Assembly: GCA_036172665.1 (NCBI GenBank)
Contig: CM069873.1
Coordinates: forward strand, 37,252,001 to 37,316,000
DNA: 64,000 nucleotides
Origin: Prosopocoilus inquinatus
Lineage: Eukaryota; Arthropoda; Insecta; Coleoptera; Lucanidae
Direction of reading: 5' to 3'
The translations under genes and the position numbers were made by a program. Below are positions 24,160 to 34,582 of the stretch, piece by piece. Position 1 is the first letter of the stretch, and each line of letters opens with the position of its first letter. The notes beneath the pieces are model-generated. The model made no database searches. It was not told the origin of the DNA and saw only the letters and a program-made list of their open reading frames with translations.

Positions 24160-25410
24160 AAGTTATGAACTATGTGAAAGAGGATAGCTACTTGCTTGTT
24201 GTCAGTATTTCTTGAATTAACATTTAATAGCATTAGAAGAGTAGAGTATATTTGCATGTGAAAGATGATAGCTGCTGCGTTGCTTGTTGTCTGTATTTCT
24301 TGAATTAATATTTAGTGGCATTAATATATCCGGTGATTTCATAGTACCAGATGTGTAACCTGGGTAAAAGCTATGAGTGATGTCATAGTGTTAGATGAAG
24401 CTAATATAAGTTGCCTTAACGAAAGCGACAGATGAAAAATCGAGTGCCTGGGTAAAAGCTATCAATGACCGCCGAAAGTAGACCTCAAAATCATTTCAAG
24501 ATCATCTCAAGGTCACCTGAAGGTCGTTCCAAGGTCACATTATTGGTCAAGGTCGGAGCATTATTATTAGCATTAATTTATCTGGTAATGTCATAGTGCC
24601 AGACGAGTATTTAAGGTCATATCAAGGTCTCTTCAAGGTCTCTTCAAGGTCTCTTCAAGGTCATTTCAGGGTCACCTCGAGGTTATATCAAGGTCACCAC
24701 AAGGTCACCTCAAGGTCACATTAAGGTCAGCGCAAGATCATTTCAAGCCGACTTTGATCTTTAATTTTATTGGTCAAGGTCGGAGCATTATTATTATTAA
24801 CATTAATTTTTCTGGTGATGTTATAGTGCCAGATGAGTATACAAGGTCATGTCAAGGTTTCGTCAGTCATTTCAAGGTCACCTCGAGGTTATTTCAAGGT
24901 CACCTCGGGTCACCTCAAGGTCACAATAAGGTCAGCGCAAGATCATTTCAAGCCGACTTTGATCTTGAATTTTATTGGTTAAGGTCGGAGCATTATTATT
25001 AGCATTAATTTATCTGGTGATGTCATAGTGCCAGATGAATAGTCAAGGTCATTCCAAGGTCACGTTGCGGTTATTTCAAGGTCACCGCAAGATCATTTTA
25101 AGCCGACCTTGATCTTGAATTTTATCGGTTAAAGTCGGAGAATGTATTTAGTAACATTCATTTATCTAGTAATGTCATAGAGCCAGATAAGTAATCTGAG
25201 TGAAAGCTATGAATAAAGTCTTAGTGCCTGAATGAATAACCTGGGTAAAAGCTATGAAATGCCATCGAGAGAAAAGTAATGTAGAGTATTTGCATGGGAA
25301 AGAGGATAAATGTGTTGCTTGCTGCCTGTGTTTCTTGAATTAACATTTAATAGAGATTAGAATACAATAGTGTAGAGTGTGTTTACATGTTAAAGATGCT
25401 CGCTGGGCTG
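24160..25410. repeat. Composite degenerate tandem repeats with inverted TCAAGGTCA arrays
   Basis: Two interleaved families. First, a unit with GGTCAAGGTCGGAGCATTAT followed by ATTTATCTGGTGATGTCATA and GTGCCAGATGAGTA recurs near 24537, 24772, 24976 and 25127 (spacings about 235, 204 and 151 bp). Each copy carries a run of AAGGTCA(C/T) motifs in the orientation opposite to the left terminal array. Second, a unit with GTGAAAGAGGATAGCT and TTTCTTGAATTAACATTTAA occurs near 24175, 24255 and 25295. The phrase TTTTATTGGTCAAGGTCGGA also matches the loop-side arm of the terminal repeat, so these look like internal, decayed derivatives of the terminus. The open frame at 24754-25002 is repeat sequence. 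Confidence 0.75.
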
Positions 25411-26512
25411 AATATTTGTTATATAAGGTTTTAAATAACTTAACTCATTTAATAAGTCTCAAAACTTAATGAGGTACAGAAAAGGTAGTTCTATATATGT
25501 AATTATATATGTTTTATATTAATTAAAGTTAAAAAATTTCAGATTTTTCCCAAAAATAGTACGGAGGAGCCTTTACATAGCTTTCGAAGCTCTGTTTTAC
25601 AGCGCAACGGAGCAATTTCACCTCAGTAATTTCAAGATCAAATCAAATCAAGATAGAGTTTTGTTTATTTTCTGTAAATACTGCTCAAATTAATTAAGGC
25701 GTGGTATTATGAACGTAAGATAAATTTTCTCTATCATTCTCTATCATGTAATATTCTTTCATGATTATCTCAATTTAATATCAAGGTCGATTATGCTTAG
25801 TTAGAATAAAACGTCTCTATAATTTGGATTAACTTTAAGCTTTGGTTGCTCCATTAAAAAATAGTTGTGTAATTGAACAGTTCTTGGATAAAACGCAGTC
25901 TTTGCCAATGGTCATTCAATATTTAAAATTAGTAAATGTTTTGAAGATACAGACGTTTATAAATACTTCTTCCAAATTTCAGCATGCTACCTTTTAAAAT
26001 AACCGTTATAGTATATAATACGTAATAGTTTGATTTTAGATCGCGTCTCGAATAAAAAACGAAATAGGTCGAAAAATACGGAAAATAAGTCATTGGTTGT
26101 TTTCATTTTTACCAACTTTTTTTGGTAAAGTATTTTTTAAATGCCATTTTTTGACCCAAATCGTTAGTAACTAGTTGCTATCTTATAATAAAATAAAAAA
26201 AAAAACAACACAAATAACTGACTAATAGGAGAGCCACTGTCTTTTACAACTTCGCATTTATCGTCTATCACTATAAACGCCAAATCTGTAGTATCATAAT
26301 TTTATTATGAAATAAATGCTTAGACTAACGTATTAGACATTTTTGTCAAAGTTTAATTTTTTTGAAACTAAAAACTAGAAACGATCGTTTTATTTATAAC
26401 AATTTTTGAATGAAAACTTTTTTTATTTTTAGGTTTAACAAAACTGTCTAATTTGTTACAATAACTGTTTTTATAGTACACTTATTTTTTAGCCCAAAAA
26501 TTATTGTGAAAT
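25411..26512. other. AT-rich stretch, nothing recognised
   Basis: Long A/T runs and many stops in all frames. No domain, hairpin or tandem repeat was found by eye. Confidence 0.4.
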
Positions 26513-26520
26513 ATACAGTG

Positions 26521-26955
26521 TGCTCATGGATAGGTGATACAAGAGGAAAAGCTTTTCTTATAGCTGAGATCTCAGAAAATTTTATTCTTTATAATAATTT
26601 TGACATGTTTGTAATTTCCATTTCATGCTTAACTTATTCTCGTTTTACATTATCAGTAATAAAAATAAGTTAACGCTTCCTCAAAACGTGTACCTAGCTC
26701 AGTATTATGGTGTGGGGGATATTTCCTTGCGATATGCTGAAAAGATTCGAAAGTTTAACATGAAGTAGAAACTTTCAACGTTCAAAAATGTGTAAATGTG
26801 TGAATGTAAGCGTTAAATTACTACATGCAGGAATAGTAAGACGAGAATTAAGATTTTCAAATACAATTTAATTATAAATTATTATAAAGAATAAATTTTT
26901 TTGAGAAATCAGAAATAAAGTTTTTCCTCTTGCATCACCTATCCATGCCTGTTAC
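26521..26955. mobile_element. 435-bp fold-back element with 8-bp flanking repeat (hAT-like MITE)
   Basis: ATACAGTG occurs immediately before (26513-26520) and after (26956-26963). The ends share CATGGATAGGTGAT followed by CAAGAGGAAAA and, further in, TTTATTCTTTATAATAATTT in inverted orientation, giving arms of about 80 bp. The outermost few bases (TGCT against GTAACAGG) do not pair well. Eight-base duplications are typical of hAT elements; the family assignment is inference. It encodes nothing. Confidence 0.6.
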
Positions 26956-27963
26956 ATACAGTGGTATGAATCTGATTTAAAGATTCTAACATGGTTTCAC
27001 GTTGAAAAGCTTCAATAAACGTAACATTAAAGTACACTTTTTATTAGTAGCTTCTTGTGTGAATATTTTAGAAGGAAAAAGACATATTTTAGAAATAACA
27101 CGTCCTAAAGACCCATTCGTCCTAAATAGCTGTTCACCGATTTGAATGTTCATTTTTCAGGGTGTATGGAAGTAATTTATCTTAACTTGAGAGGAAGACT
27201 TGTTTCATCAGTGACAGGCATTAAGTATTAAGTCACCATATTTAATCTTGGCGCTTGAAATTCTCCATTTCTTTCCATTCTGAAGTTGAGATATCTAATC
27301 CCTCTGCCAGCTCTTCCAGAACTCTAGTAGTGTTGTAGTTGATATACCCGAAAATAAATGCGATGGGGTGAATGCTTCTGTTTTCGATAGATCACAGGAT
27401 ACGAGAAAAAGAGTCGAGAATTTAGGATCGCTTCAATCTGTGTATGTATTATTTGAAATATCGGAGTTCATTGATAGGAGAAAGTTTTCTAGCTCAGTAA
27501 GTTCAGAATTTTCATCAATGAAATTCGTCACGTTATTGGAAAATACTATTTCTAGATGAACACTCTTTGTTACAAAATCTCCAAAGACTTACTTATGGTA
27601 TAACATTTACTAGTTTTCAGGTACGACCCTTTTTATTGGAACCTATAAGGATCCAGCATAATCTACTCCCGTGACAAAAAATGGGCGTTAGGGCGTGATC
27701 CAAGAAGATGGAAGAGAGACGATGAAGTTATTAATTAATTTTGGTTTAGAACGAAAACATTTTATGCATTTATGGTAGATTTCTTTGGCTAGATTTTTCT
27801 CCAAAATGGACCAATATTTTTCTCCACTGAACAAGAGTTGAGGACTAGCGTGCATTAAAGTTATATATCCGTATTGAAACATTAATTTAGTATGAATATG
27901 TTGTGATATGAGATGATTATTGGACACTTTTTTAATAAGCGAATAGTACATTCTGTAGCAAGG

Positions 27964-28036
27964 TTAGAATGAAAATTCGATAACAGTGGAAGATTCCAAA
28001 CGCGAGCACAGCGAGTAGATCAAATTTTCATTCTAA
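27964..28036. repeat. 73-bp hairpin within the BEL/Pao remnant
   Basis: TTAGAATGAAAATT at 27964-27977 pairs with AAATTTTCATTCTAA at 28022-28036. The loop carries GCGAGCACAGCGAG. Possibly a small fold-back insertion. Confidence 0.6.
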
Positions 28037-28393
28037 ACTGAATAACAGACTGTATTTTCTACACGACCAGAAAGTTTGACTCAAAACCAGTTAAATCTGA
28101 ACAAAACTAGTTATTTATTGAAATAATTATATTAAATATTTACAGTAATTTAACTCAAAACAACTAGGACCAGGACTAGGTTATAGAATGAAAATACAAG
28201 CAAAATACATAAGACGGGAGCGTTTTAGAATAAATATTCTATCTCAAAAGTTACAATCTTTACATTCCATTAAAAACGATTTTGGAATTATGACATTCAC
28301 TAACGGTCGTGGAGAAATTAAAATTATTAACTTTCCTACAACTCTAAGGATCCCTTCAAGGTCAAGAAATGGGATTGAGGTTTAAGATTTGCA

Positions 28394-28456
28394 CCAATTG
28401 GCTAATTTATTTTACCAATTGGCTAATTTATTTTACCAATTGGCTAAATTATTTTA
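28394..28456. repeat. Three tandem copies of a 21-bp unit
   Basis: CCAATTGGCTAATTTATTTTA starts at 28394, 28415 and 28436, with one base change in the third copy. Confidence 0.9.
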
Positions 28457-28746
28457 ATTTTACGGATAATATCAAAAAATGATTTATTTTCAGACAAATG
28501 AATTAATATTTTAAGTGCATTATTTGACTCGCTCGCTTTTCTGCAAGCCTGTAAAATTTTACTGGTCTTTTACACAACCCCGTAAAATTTTACAGGTCTG
28601 TTCCAATAATTTGCCTTTTACTTGCTTAACATAAACAACAAAATTGACCTGTAAAATGTCATTTACTAAGAAGGTAGAAATTAAATACTGTATATGGTCA
28701 ATAGCAGATGATGCATACGAATTTGGGTGGGTAATCGATGTGTGCT

Positions 28747-28922
28747 ATACCACGAGTATTTTTTATTTCTAAACATAGCAACTGTGTATACTTTTATAAA
28801 TATGTCAATGCATTGTTTTAATGCAATCTGTAGACATTAACTGCAAGTACGCAATGCGTTAACATTTTCTTTATTAGAAAAATTTACACAGTTGCTATGT
28901 ATACAAATGAAAACTCATGGTA
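28747..28922. repeat. 176-bp fold-back (MITE-like) inverted repeat
   Basis: TACCACGAGT at the left end pairs with ACTCATGGTA at the right, and inner arms ACATAGCAACTGTGTA and TACACAGTTGCTATGT are perfect complements, giving arms of about 50 bp around a short centre. The flanking dinucleotide TA could be a target duplication. It interrupts the BEL/Pao remnant, so it inserted later or lies in a gap within it. Confidence 0.75.
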
Positions 28923-30340
28923 TATTGTTTGTTCTCTGTTCATGTGTTACACAAACCTAGCGCTCAGCGAGCATGGTTGCTGCCCGTGTCCACTGCCTGT
29001 AGGATTGCGAACTCTTGTATTTGATTAACGCGATGGGATTAATTCAAATAGTTGAACTTGTTTAAAATAATGGAGAATATTGCCATAGAAAAAAATACTG
29101 CAAGAAATAATATTAAACCTGGCGGTAGTATGTTTAGGTTTTGAAACCTATCTTCTACATTTTATAGTACGTACATTTGCGTCTCTCATAACTTCATGCA
29201 TACATGCAGTTGTGTTCCATTACTAACATTTTTTCACCTTTACAAACGAGTTCACTTTTTTACAGTTATACTGTACAAATAGGCTAGCAGAATTTTAACA
29301 ATTTTCATCAATCTTCTCCATGTTCCCACTCTGCTGACTGAGGGAGCAAAAGAAACTCAAGCTTAATTCTTCGTCGTTTATCCCATCTGTCTCAAGTATA
29401 TGAACGTACAAGGAAGCAGTGGTGTTACTCGAGGAAACTTGACGAACACAGCCCAGATGTTTTGAGTTGTGATACCTTGGATTTTGCTATTAGCAATGAA
29501 TTTTAGATGTCTCCTACTAAATCTATGCTACGAACGTAGAAACAGGCATTCATTGAAGAATCTGAGAAACCGCGTAATTGAAGTTTGATATAATTACTTT
29601 CTGAAGACACGGTATTTCAGTTTGTCAGATAGAGGGGGCTAATAAACTCCAAGAGTTCTGGTACTTTCATGATCTGGAAAATACTCATGATTAAAAGAAT
29701 GGTCAGGAATTAGACCCTTTAGTACCTTAGGTTTGTCAGAAGACTATTTCCGCAGATTAAAACAAACCGATTGTAGAAGTGAGGATACAAGCATAGTATC
29801 TTTTATCCACTTCCTCAATGGATTCGCCTCCAGAAAGGAAATCATCAATACAGAAGTCATTGGCTTGACTAACGTCTGGAAAGACTGTTTAATAATCAAT
29901 TTTGATTTCTTGTAAACCACAAACAGAAAGGAAACTAGCTGAAGCCGTTCCATAGGTAATTGTATCTAATTTATATTTACATAATTCATTGCCTAGAGAA
30001 ACTTTCCAAAAACACTTTTGTTCAGGATCTATCAGTACCATAGGATACATCTTTATATATTTCCAGTGATAATAACCTGATGCTTACGAAATCAAAGAAA
30101 GATGGAAATGAGATCATTTTAAATGTCAGATTCCACTATTTGGGGAATAAGAAATGTTAAAAGATTCAGTTAATTTGAACTTGGACATGTACCCTTGTAC
30201 TCATGCATAGAATCAAGGTGTATCGATCGCAATTTTGGATAGCGTGAAGTTTTATTTTCAGGGAATAGAATCGTTTCAGATCTAACTTTTTGGACTCACC
30301 TAGAACCAGGGTTGTTGGAGACGTTTTATCTAAGAGTATA

Positions 30341-30810
30341 ATACGAAGGATAACACTGTATAATAAACTGACGTATAAAATACTGTATTGTACTCAAATA
30401 TTTTACGTTTTTCAATAACAGTTTAAATACTTATTATTGATTATTTTTCATGAACGTTTTTGTAACTGCACAGTTTATGTTTTTTAACTGAAAAAACTAA
30501 ATACGTTTATTATATTAATAAGTTCAAAACAATATAAATGTATAATATTTTATTAATGTACTGTGTAAAAGTGTATTAATTAGGAAATACTGTATCCGCA
30601 CTAGAAACTAAAAAAACAATATTAACGCATTTTAGGTAAACAAAGAGAGCTGCATAATTTTATAAGTTTACTGCTTTATACCGTATTATGCTGCAGTCTA
30701 TCAGTAGGTATGTAACGCATAAAAACTAAGAATTTCGTTTTACATGTCCCTACTCTACCAAAAAAGCAGACGAAGAATCAGTTCTGAACGGTAAATTCAC
30801 AACAAATCTA
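30341..30810. other. AT-rich stretch, nothing recognised
   Basis: No open frame and no known motif. It lies upstream of the BEL/Pao remnant in that element's orientation, where a 5' LTR and gag would be expected, but no matching direct repeat was seen downstream of 27070. Confidence 0.4.
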
Positions 30811-30954
30811 CGCTCCGGAGTACGAGTAGTTGTTTCTACAAAGTACGGTAGGACGCTCCGTTGTACGAGTAAGGTAGTTGTCTCTATAATGTAGGATAGG
30901 ATGCTCAGGACGCTCCGGAGTACGAGTAGTTGTTTCTACAAAGTACGGTGGGAC
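30811..30954. repeat. Direct repeats spaced 100 bp with a diverged middle copy
   Basis: CGCTCCGGAGTACGAGTAGT plus the next 24 bases occurs at 30811 and 30911 almost unchanged. A diverged copy begins at 30854 (CGCTCCGTTGTACGAGTA). The overlapping minus-strand open frames (30808-31035, 30905-31186) follow from this repetition and start on non-ATG codons or lack any known domain. Confidence 0.8.
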
Positions 30955-31304
30955 TTTTGAGCTGTGAAACGGTTCTTTGATGTCCCAAAATCTTACACGC
31001 AGTTTTGTATGCATGAAATTGTACGAAGAAAACAATTGAGTTTTGTTTTTGGCTTAGATATAGGAAGAGAGCCGAATATAATCCAGCCCAGCACAAGATA
31101 ATGTAATGTGGGAAGATTAGGACAAATAGAATATTTCTGTGACAGAACAGCATACAGAAAATTTCATCACCTACAAGCATGGGCAATTTCTAATGTGTTA
31201 AAAAGTAAATGTGTTAATTTAATTCTTGAAAGGAGACTGAAATTTATAATATCTAGGTAAGTACTAGGAATCCTGCATAAAACTAAATACGATAAAGAAT
31301 ATTA
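30955..31304. other. No gene called; possible weak transposase trace
   Basis: Around 30970-31150 the plus strand reads, with stops, through a phrase (VPKSYTQFCMHEIVRRKQLS) that loosely recalls the CENP-B/pogo-type helix-turn-helix of transposases. The similarity is too weak to call. Nothing else was seen. Confidence 0.2.
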
Positions 31305-31462
31305 GGTATGTTCCTTTCGACAGAATTTCAACTTCTGAACCGTTCTAATCCATACTGAGCAAGCGCAATGCACGAATTTAGATATAATTTTCATCACTGC
31401 ACACGATTTAGACGGTTTAGAACTTCAAATTCTGGTAAAAGAAACAGGCGTAATTACATACC
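31305..31462. repeat. 158-bp fold-back (MITE-like) inverted repeat
   Basis: GGTATGT at the left end pairs with ACATACC at the right. Inner arms GAATTTCAACTTCTGAACCG and CGGTTTAGAACTTCAAATTC are complementary with a few mismatches. The flanks are TTA on the left and CTA on the right, compatible with a short TA-containing target duplication. Confidence 0.7.
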
Positions 31463-32046
31463 CTAATACAGTAAAATCCTAAGGTAGTAAAATTTGAGTT
31501 ATGTAGAATCCAATAAAACCCATCATTAATGTATCAATGATATTAACTAAAGCAGTCTCTAGTTATACACAGTTTCCCGAACGTAATAGATAAATTCTAT
31601 AAAATGGTTAAGAAAACGGTTTCATAAAAATACTCAGGTTGATTTTTATTTTTAAATCTACATTTTAAGAGGCAGCAAATCCAACTTTGAACTTAATGAA
31701 AATGAAACATTTTCAAAATCGGTTAATAAAGATATTCAGAAAAATGTATTGAAATTAAAGAACGTATTTTCGAGCATGCATTGTTACGGTTCTAGTAATA
31801 AGCGATAAAAACAATTGCAAGTTGTTAAATATCAAATGGAATTTATTGACATTACATAGTACAGTGATTGTTACTTATTATAACGATTAGATAGCAAAAA
31901 TGAGAAATCTGTCAAGCTAAATTGCTCATCAAGAGTTAATCTAAATAATTTAATAACGCAATGTATTTCTAAATTCTTTCTTAAATCTTTAAATTGATTT
32001 ATTAAAATTAATAACGAATAAAATAACAACTCCTTTCTGATTATAG
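31463..32046. other. AT-rich stretch downstream of the capsid module
   Basis: No gene recognised. It is the 3' side of the last minus-strand gene and ends in a very AT-rich tract (about 31960-32110). Confidence 0.45.
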
Positions 32047-32052
32047 TTTATT
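32047..32052 (-). terminator. Candidate polyadenylation signal AATAAA
   Basis: TTTATT on the plus strand, AATAAA on the minus strand, 58 bases past the stop of the 111-aa gene. The surrounding AT-richness weakens the call. Confidence 0.4.
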
Positions 32053-32109
32053 GTATAATAATATATTATTAATAACAATATTTAATAATTAATATTTTAA
32101 TAATAATAT

Positions 32110-32445
32110 TTAAGAATAAGTACACAAATAGCAATTCTTCTTCCGTGGAGGTGGACCATCTATTTCATCCAAAGAAAATTCGGTTTGATTCCAATGTTGG
32201 TGACAGAGTCTCTGACTTTGTAGATATTTACAGCGTTGATAATGAATCGGCAACTTAGGCCAGATGTATTCTAGATCTACGGCTGTGACTCTGGTACATA
32301 GATACGATTTTGGAAAGTACTTCAAATCCTTATCTGGTATACTACTGAACGAACAATCTTTTTCATACTGGTCAATAACTTCGCCAACCTTCTCTACAAC
32401 ATGCTTTATAATGTTCTTGCAAAATAGACGGGAGAAGAAATCCAT
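32110..32445 (-). CDS. 111-aa Cys/His-rich protein of unknown function
   Basis: ATG-initiated frame, last in the minus-strand capsid module, 45 bases past the stop of the preceding gene. The N-terminal half is predicted helical (IIKHVVEKVGEVIDQYEK, about residues 12-29). The C-terminal half carries C72, C81, H82, H84, C105 and C108, the last two as CYLC, which could bind zinc. I do not recognise the family. It could be a separate small virion or regulatory protein, or a displaced 3' part of its upstream neighbour. Its position and intact frame suggest a real gene. Confidence 0.55.
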   Translation of the reverse strand: MDFFSRLFCKNIIKHVVEKVGEVIDQYEKDCSFSSIPDKDLKYFPKSYLCTRVTAVDLEYIWPKLPIHYQRCKYLQSQRLCHQHWNQTEFSLDEIDGPPPRKKNCYLCTYS

Positions 32446-32490
32446 TGCGAAGCTGAACTTTTCTTATACTAACTAAGAAACAAAGTTTCC

Positions 32491-33021
32491 TCATAATATA
32501 TCACAAATGTTTAGTGTAAAAAATCCTTCATATAACTTTGTTTGAATAAATTTATGTAAATCAAACAAGTTCGTTAAAGCACACATGCAATTTTTTCTTG
32601 AGTGAAATGGACACTTGGGTTCGGATTTTTGCAATTTTTGTACATCTTCGTAAATTTCACCCAAATCTAACACAGGTACACTTTCACCATTGCTTTTCGC
32701 TAGAATTTCACATAGAAATCGAGACTTCTCCACTCCTTTAACGTAAACGACTTTGGCTGTACAACATAAAAAGGTGATGATTGCGTCAAACTCAGATAAG
32801 GGGACGAATCCTCTATTCCAATCAATGCAATGGTGATTGGTCATTAACCAGTTTGCAACATTTTGAAATTTTCTGGGGACCATTGACAAACTTGTGGGTG
32901 GTTGAAATAAAAAATGACTCACTTTTCTTTCACTATCGTAAGAAGCCAACTCTTTTGGTATAAATTGATTATTTTCCACCTTAAATCCTTGAATGTCAAT
33001 GACAATAAATCGTTTTTTCAT
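32491..33021 (-). CDS. 176-aa conserved Polinton-neighbourhood protein, possible nuclease-like fold
   Basis: The start is taken at ATG 33019-33021 (MKKRFIVIDIQGF); the frame stays open to a TTG at 33063, but the ATG gives the expected beginning. Features: a beta strand followed by D9-x-Q11 (VIDIQGF), VVYVKG at about residues 91-96, LDLGE near 118-122, and a C137-x2-H140-x4-C145-x-C147 cluster followed by ALTNLFDLHKF. I recall proteins of this shape (DIQGF start, YVKG, Cys/His then CAL..) encoded beside double-jelly-roll genes in insect genomes. The DxQ start resembles the first strand of RNase-H-like or DEDD exonuclease folds, but the usual acidic set is not evident, so catalysis is unproven. 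Confidence 0.65.
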   Translation of the reverse strand: MKKRFIVIDIQGFKVENNQFIPKELASYDSERKVSHFLFQPPTSLSMVPRKFQNVANWLMTNHHCIDWNRGFVPLSEFDAIITFLCCTAKVVYVKGVEKSRFLCEILAKSNGESVPVLDLGEIYEDVQKLQKSEPKCPFHSRKNCMCALTNLFDLHKFIQTKLYEGFFTLNICDIL

Positions 33022-33101
33022 GGTTCGGTTGATGTTGCTTCTTATAAAATCAAATGAAATCAAATAGTTTTAGCTTCTCTGTTAATACTGCCATTCACGG
33101 T

Positions 33102-34322
33102 TTACATCAACTGACGGACAATTTTGGTGAGAGGTGAATAAGAGAACGCTTTGTCATGCAGAATTAAACAGTAAGCAATAGTATCAGCTTTAATATTTTC
33201 TTTAGTTGTAAACTCAATTCTTATTTCTACTGCACTTTTATGCATTACATCTCTCTGAAAAGTGCAGTCGATTCCTATTAATGGGCAACTAGCTAATCCT
33301 TTTGGATTGAACCAAGGTTGACTGCTTTCACGATGATAATAATTTTCCTGAAATCTGGAATACATGTCGTATATAACGGCGTATTTGTTATTTTCAATAT
33401 CAATTTCAATATTGTCGTACGGATAGCGTTCGCCATTTAGAAATACCGTTAATGATTTTAACTTAACGTCATCAAACAGACTCATGTTTGCATCGACGAC
33501 ACCCTTTCGCTTAGTTTGAAAACCGATGATTATGTACCTTGGCGTTTCCAACTGCGGAGCCGTTTTTACTGTCCAAGAATAACTTGTCGTAGTTGGGAGC
33601 GACGGATACTCGTGCAACTCCCAGCTTCTGAAAGGAATTTGTATTTCAACATCTCTGTCTGTCACTCTCGTTAAAGCCAATTGCTCACGTAGTCCAACAG
33701 AAATATAAGGTATACGCCATACAATTTTGTCAATTATTAATTTAATCTTTTCCGTCTTGTTTGTTTCCACAACTGCATCAACGTCATCATTTGCTCTGAT
33801 CAATACTAATTCTTGCCTCATATTCAAGACGATCTTTTTATAATCTTCCCCAAAACCTAATAGTGTCTTTAAAGGTACACTTGCTGAGAAATCTCCCTTA
33901 ACGTTCAGTATATCGCTCATTTTATCATTCTCCTGAATCCATCCTGCATTTTCCAATTTTACTGTATCGTTGCGAGTAAAAGAAAAATACCCTTTCATTG
34001 TTGATGTTATGCCAACATTTCTTACCGAATCCACCTGTACTCCGTTCAGAAGATATCTAATCTCGCTAAACATATAAGCTACCGGATTATTTATCAATTG
34101 TGCCGTCGCACTGTGTTTAGTATTATCACTAACCAAACGCAGTCTTCCCTCTACGTACAAATAACTTTCGCAAGGGAGGGTGTAATTGTCGATCTCAGGT
34201 ACGGTGATACGCACTTCATCGTTATTACCAAATGATGAACTGAATGGTAAGTGTGAATGGAACTCCATACTGGTTATTGAAGTGTCCAATTTAATTTTAT
34301 CAGTTACTCCCAAAATATCCAT
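33102..34322 (-). CDS. Double-jelly-roll-like major capsid protein
   Basis: A 406-aa ATG frame without interruption. It begins MDILGVTDKIKLDTSI and contains segments typical of the insect double jelly-roll-like family as I recall it: SFGNNDEVRITVPEID (about 32-47), LPCESYLYVEGRL (49-61), AYMFSEIRYLLNGVQVDSVR (about 83-102), RDVEIQIPFRSWELHEYP (about 223-240), and the C-terminal IAYCLILHDKAFSY. Such proteins are proposed to form the trimeric capsomers of Polinton or adintovirus virions. At 406 residues it is compact for a Polinton capsid protein. It follows the penton-like gene by 260 bp and precedes the 176-aa gene by 80 bp. The intact frame suggests recent function or recent insertion. Confidence 0.75.
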   Translation of the reverse strand: MDILGVTDKIKLDTSITSMEFHSHLPFSSSFGNNDEVRITVPEIDNYTLPCESYLYVEGRLRLVSDNTKHSATAQLINNPVAYMFSEIRYLLNGVQVDSVRNVGITSTMKGYFSFTRNDTVKLENAGWIQENDKMSDILNVKGDFSASVPLKTLLGFGEDYKKIVLNMRQELVLIRANDDVDAVVETNKTEKIKLIIDKIVWRIPYISVGLREQLALTRVTDRDVEIQIPFRSWELHEYPSLPTTTSYSWTVKTAPQLETPRYIIIGFQTKRKGVVDANMSLFDDVKLKSLTVFLNGERYPYDNIEIDIENNKYAVIYDMYSRFQENYYHRESSQPWFNPKGLASCPLIGIDCTFQRDVMHKSAVEIRIEFTTKENIKADTIAYCLILHDKAFSYSPLTKIVRQLM

Positions 34323-34582
34323 GTCGTTCTGTTTAGATGATGATTGCCTTACGTGTTATGATGGTGTTCACCCTTTGACGGTTACGTTTCTTCTACAGAA
34401 TAATTCCCCCTATGTTAGCACCTTATAACCTAAACTCTCTAAATATATTCGATTTCTCTGTGTCAATTTCAGTTTTTTTTGTCGACAACAGTTCAGTATC
34501 TGTTTCCGTGGTTTAAATAATACATTACGTCTAATTCTGCTACACTCTTTCCGTTTCGAATAATTGCTATCGTAAATAATCA
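34323..34582. other. Spacer between penton-like and capsid genes
   Basis: Mostly noncoding. On the minus strand GGTTATAAGG (34421-34430) could serve as a TATA element about 105 bases before the capsid ATG. No initiator match is present at the expected distance, so the promoter call is weak. Confidence 0.3.

Larger units (their letters stand above)
27070..30340 (-). pseudogene. Decayed BEL/Pao retrotransposon pol gene
   Basis: Read on the minus strand with many stops and frameshifts, the order of remnants matches BEL/Pao pol. About 30190: an MHEYKG-like pre-RT motif. 29930-29960: reverse transcriptase TYGTASASFL. 29829-29858: the catalytic FCIDDFLSGGESIEE box. 29330-29600: RNase H pieces such as LRGFSDSS and LLIAKSKV. 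About 28290-28350: LRVVGKL...VIIPKS. 27740-27900: the zinc-binding integrase segment MHASPQLLF and KCIKC. Near 27640: VTGVDYAG from the integrase core. 27260-27560: the integrase tail with LEFWKSWQRD, KKWR and IKYGDLIL. The central part of the integrase core is deleted. No LTRs were recognised. It is an old insertion nested in the Polinton; plus-strand frames across it (27368-27559, 28188-28385, 29733-29915) are antisense. Confidence 0.85.

Noticed and set aside
24754..25002. 82-codon plus-strand frame
   Set aside because: Lies entirely in the degenerate tandem repeat; composition follows the repeat.
29744..29953. 69-codon minus-strand frame
   Set aside because: Out of frame with the BEL/Pao reverse transcriptase remnant that occupies the same strand (FCIDDF lies in another frame).
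27070..30340. LTRs of the BEL/Pao element
   Set aside because: Looked for direct repeats on either side of the remnant and found none convincing by eye.
30970..31150. Possible pogo/CENP-B-type transposase helix-turn-helix
   Set aside because: Only a loose match interrupted by stops; not enough to call.
30808..31186. Two overlapping minus-strand frames
   Set aside because: Created by 100-bp-spaced direct repeats; no known domain.
33022..33063. N-terminal extension of the 176-aa protein starting at TTG
   Set aside because: The in-frame ATG at 33019-33021 gives the expected family start; the 14 extra codons have no support.
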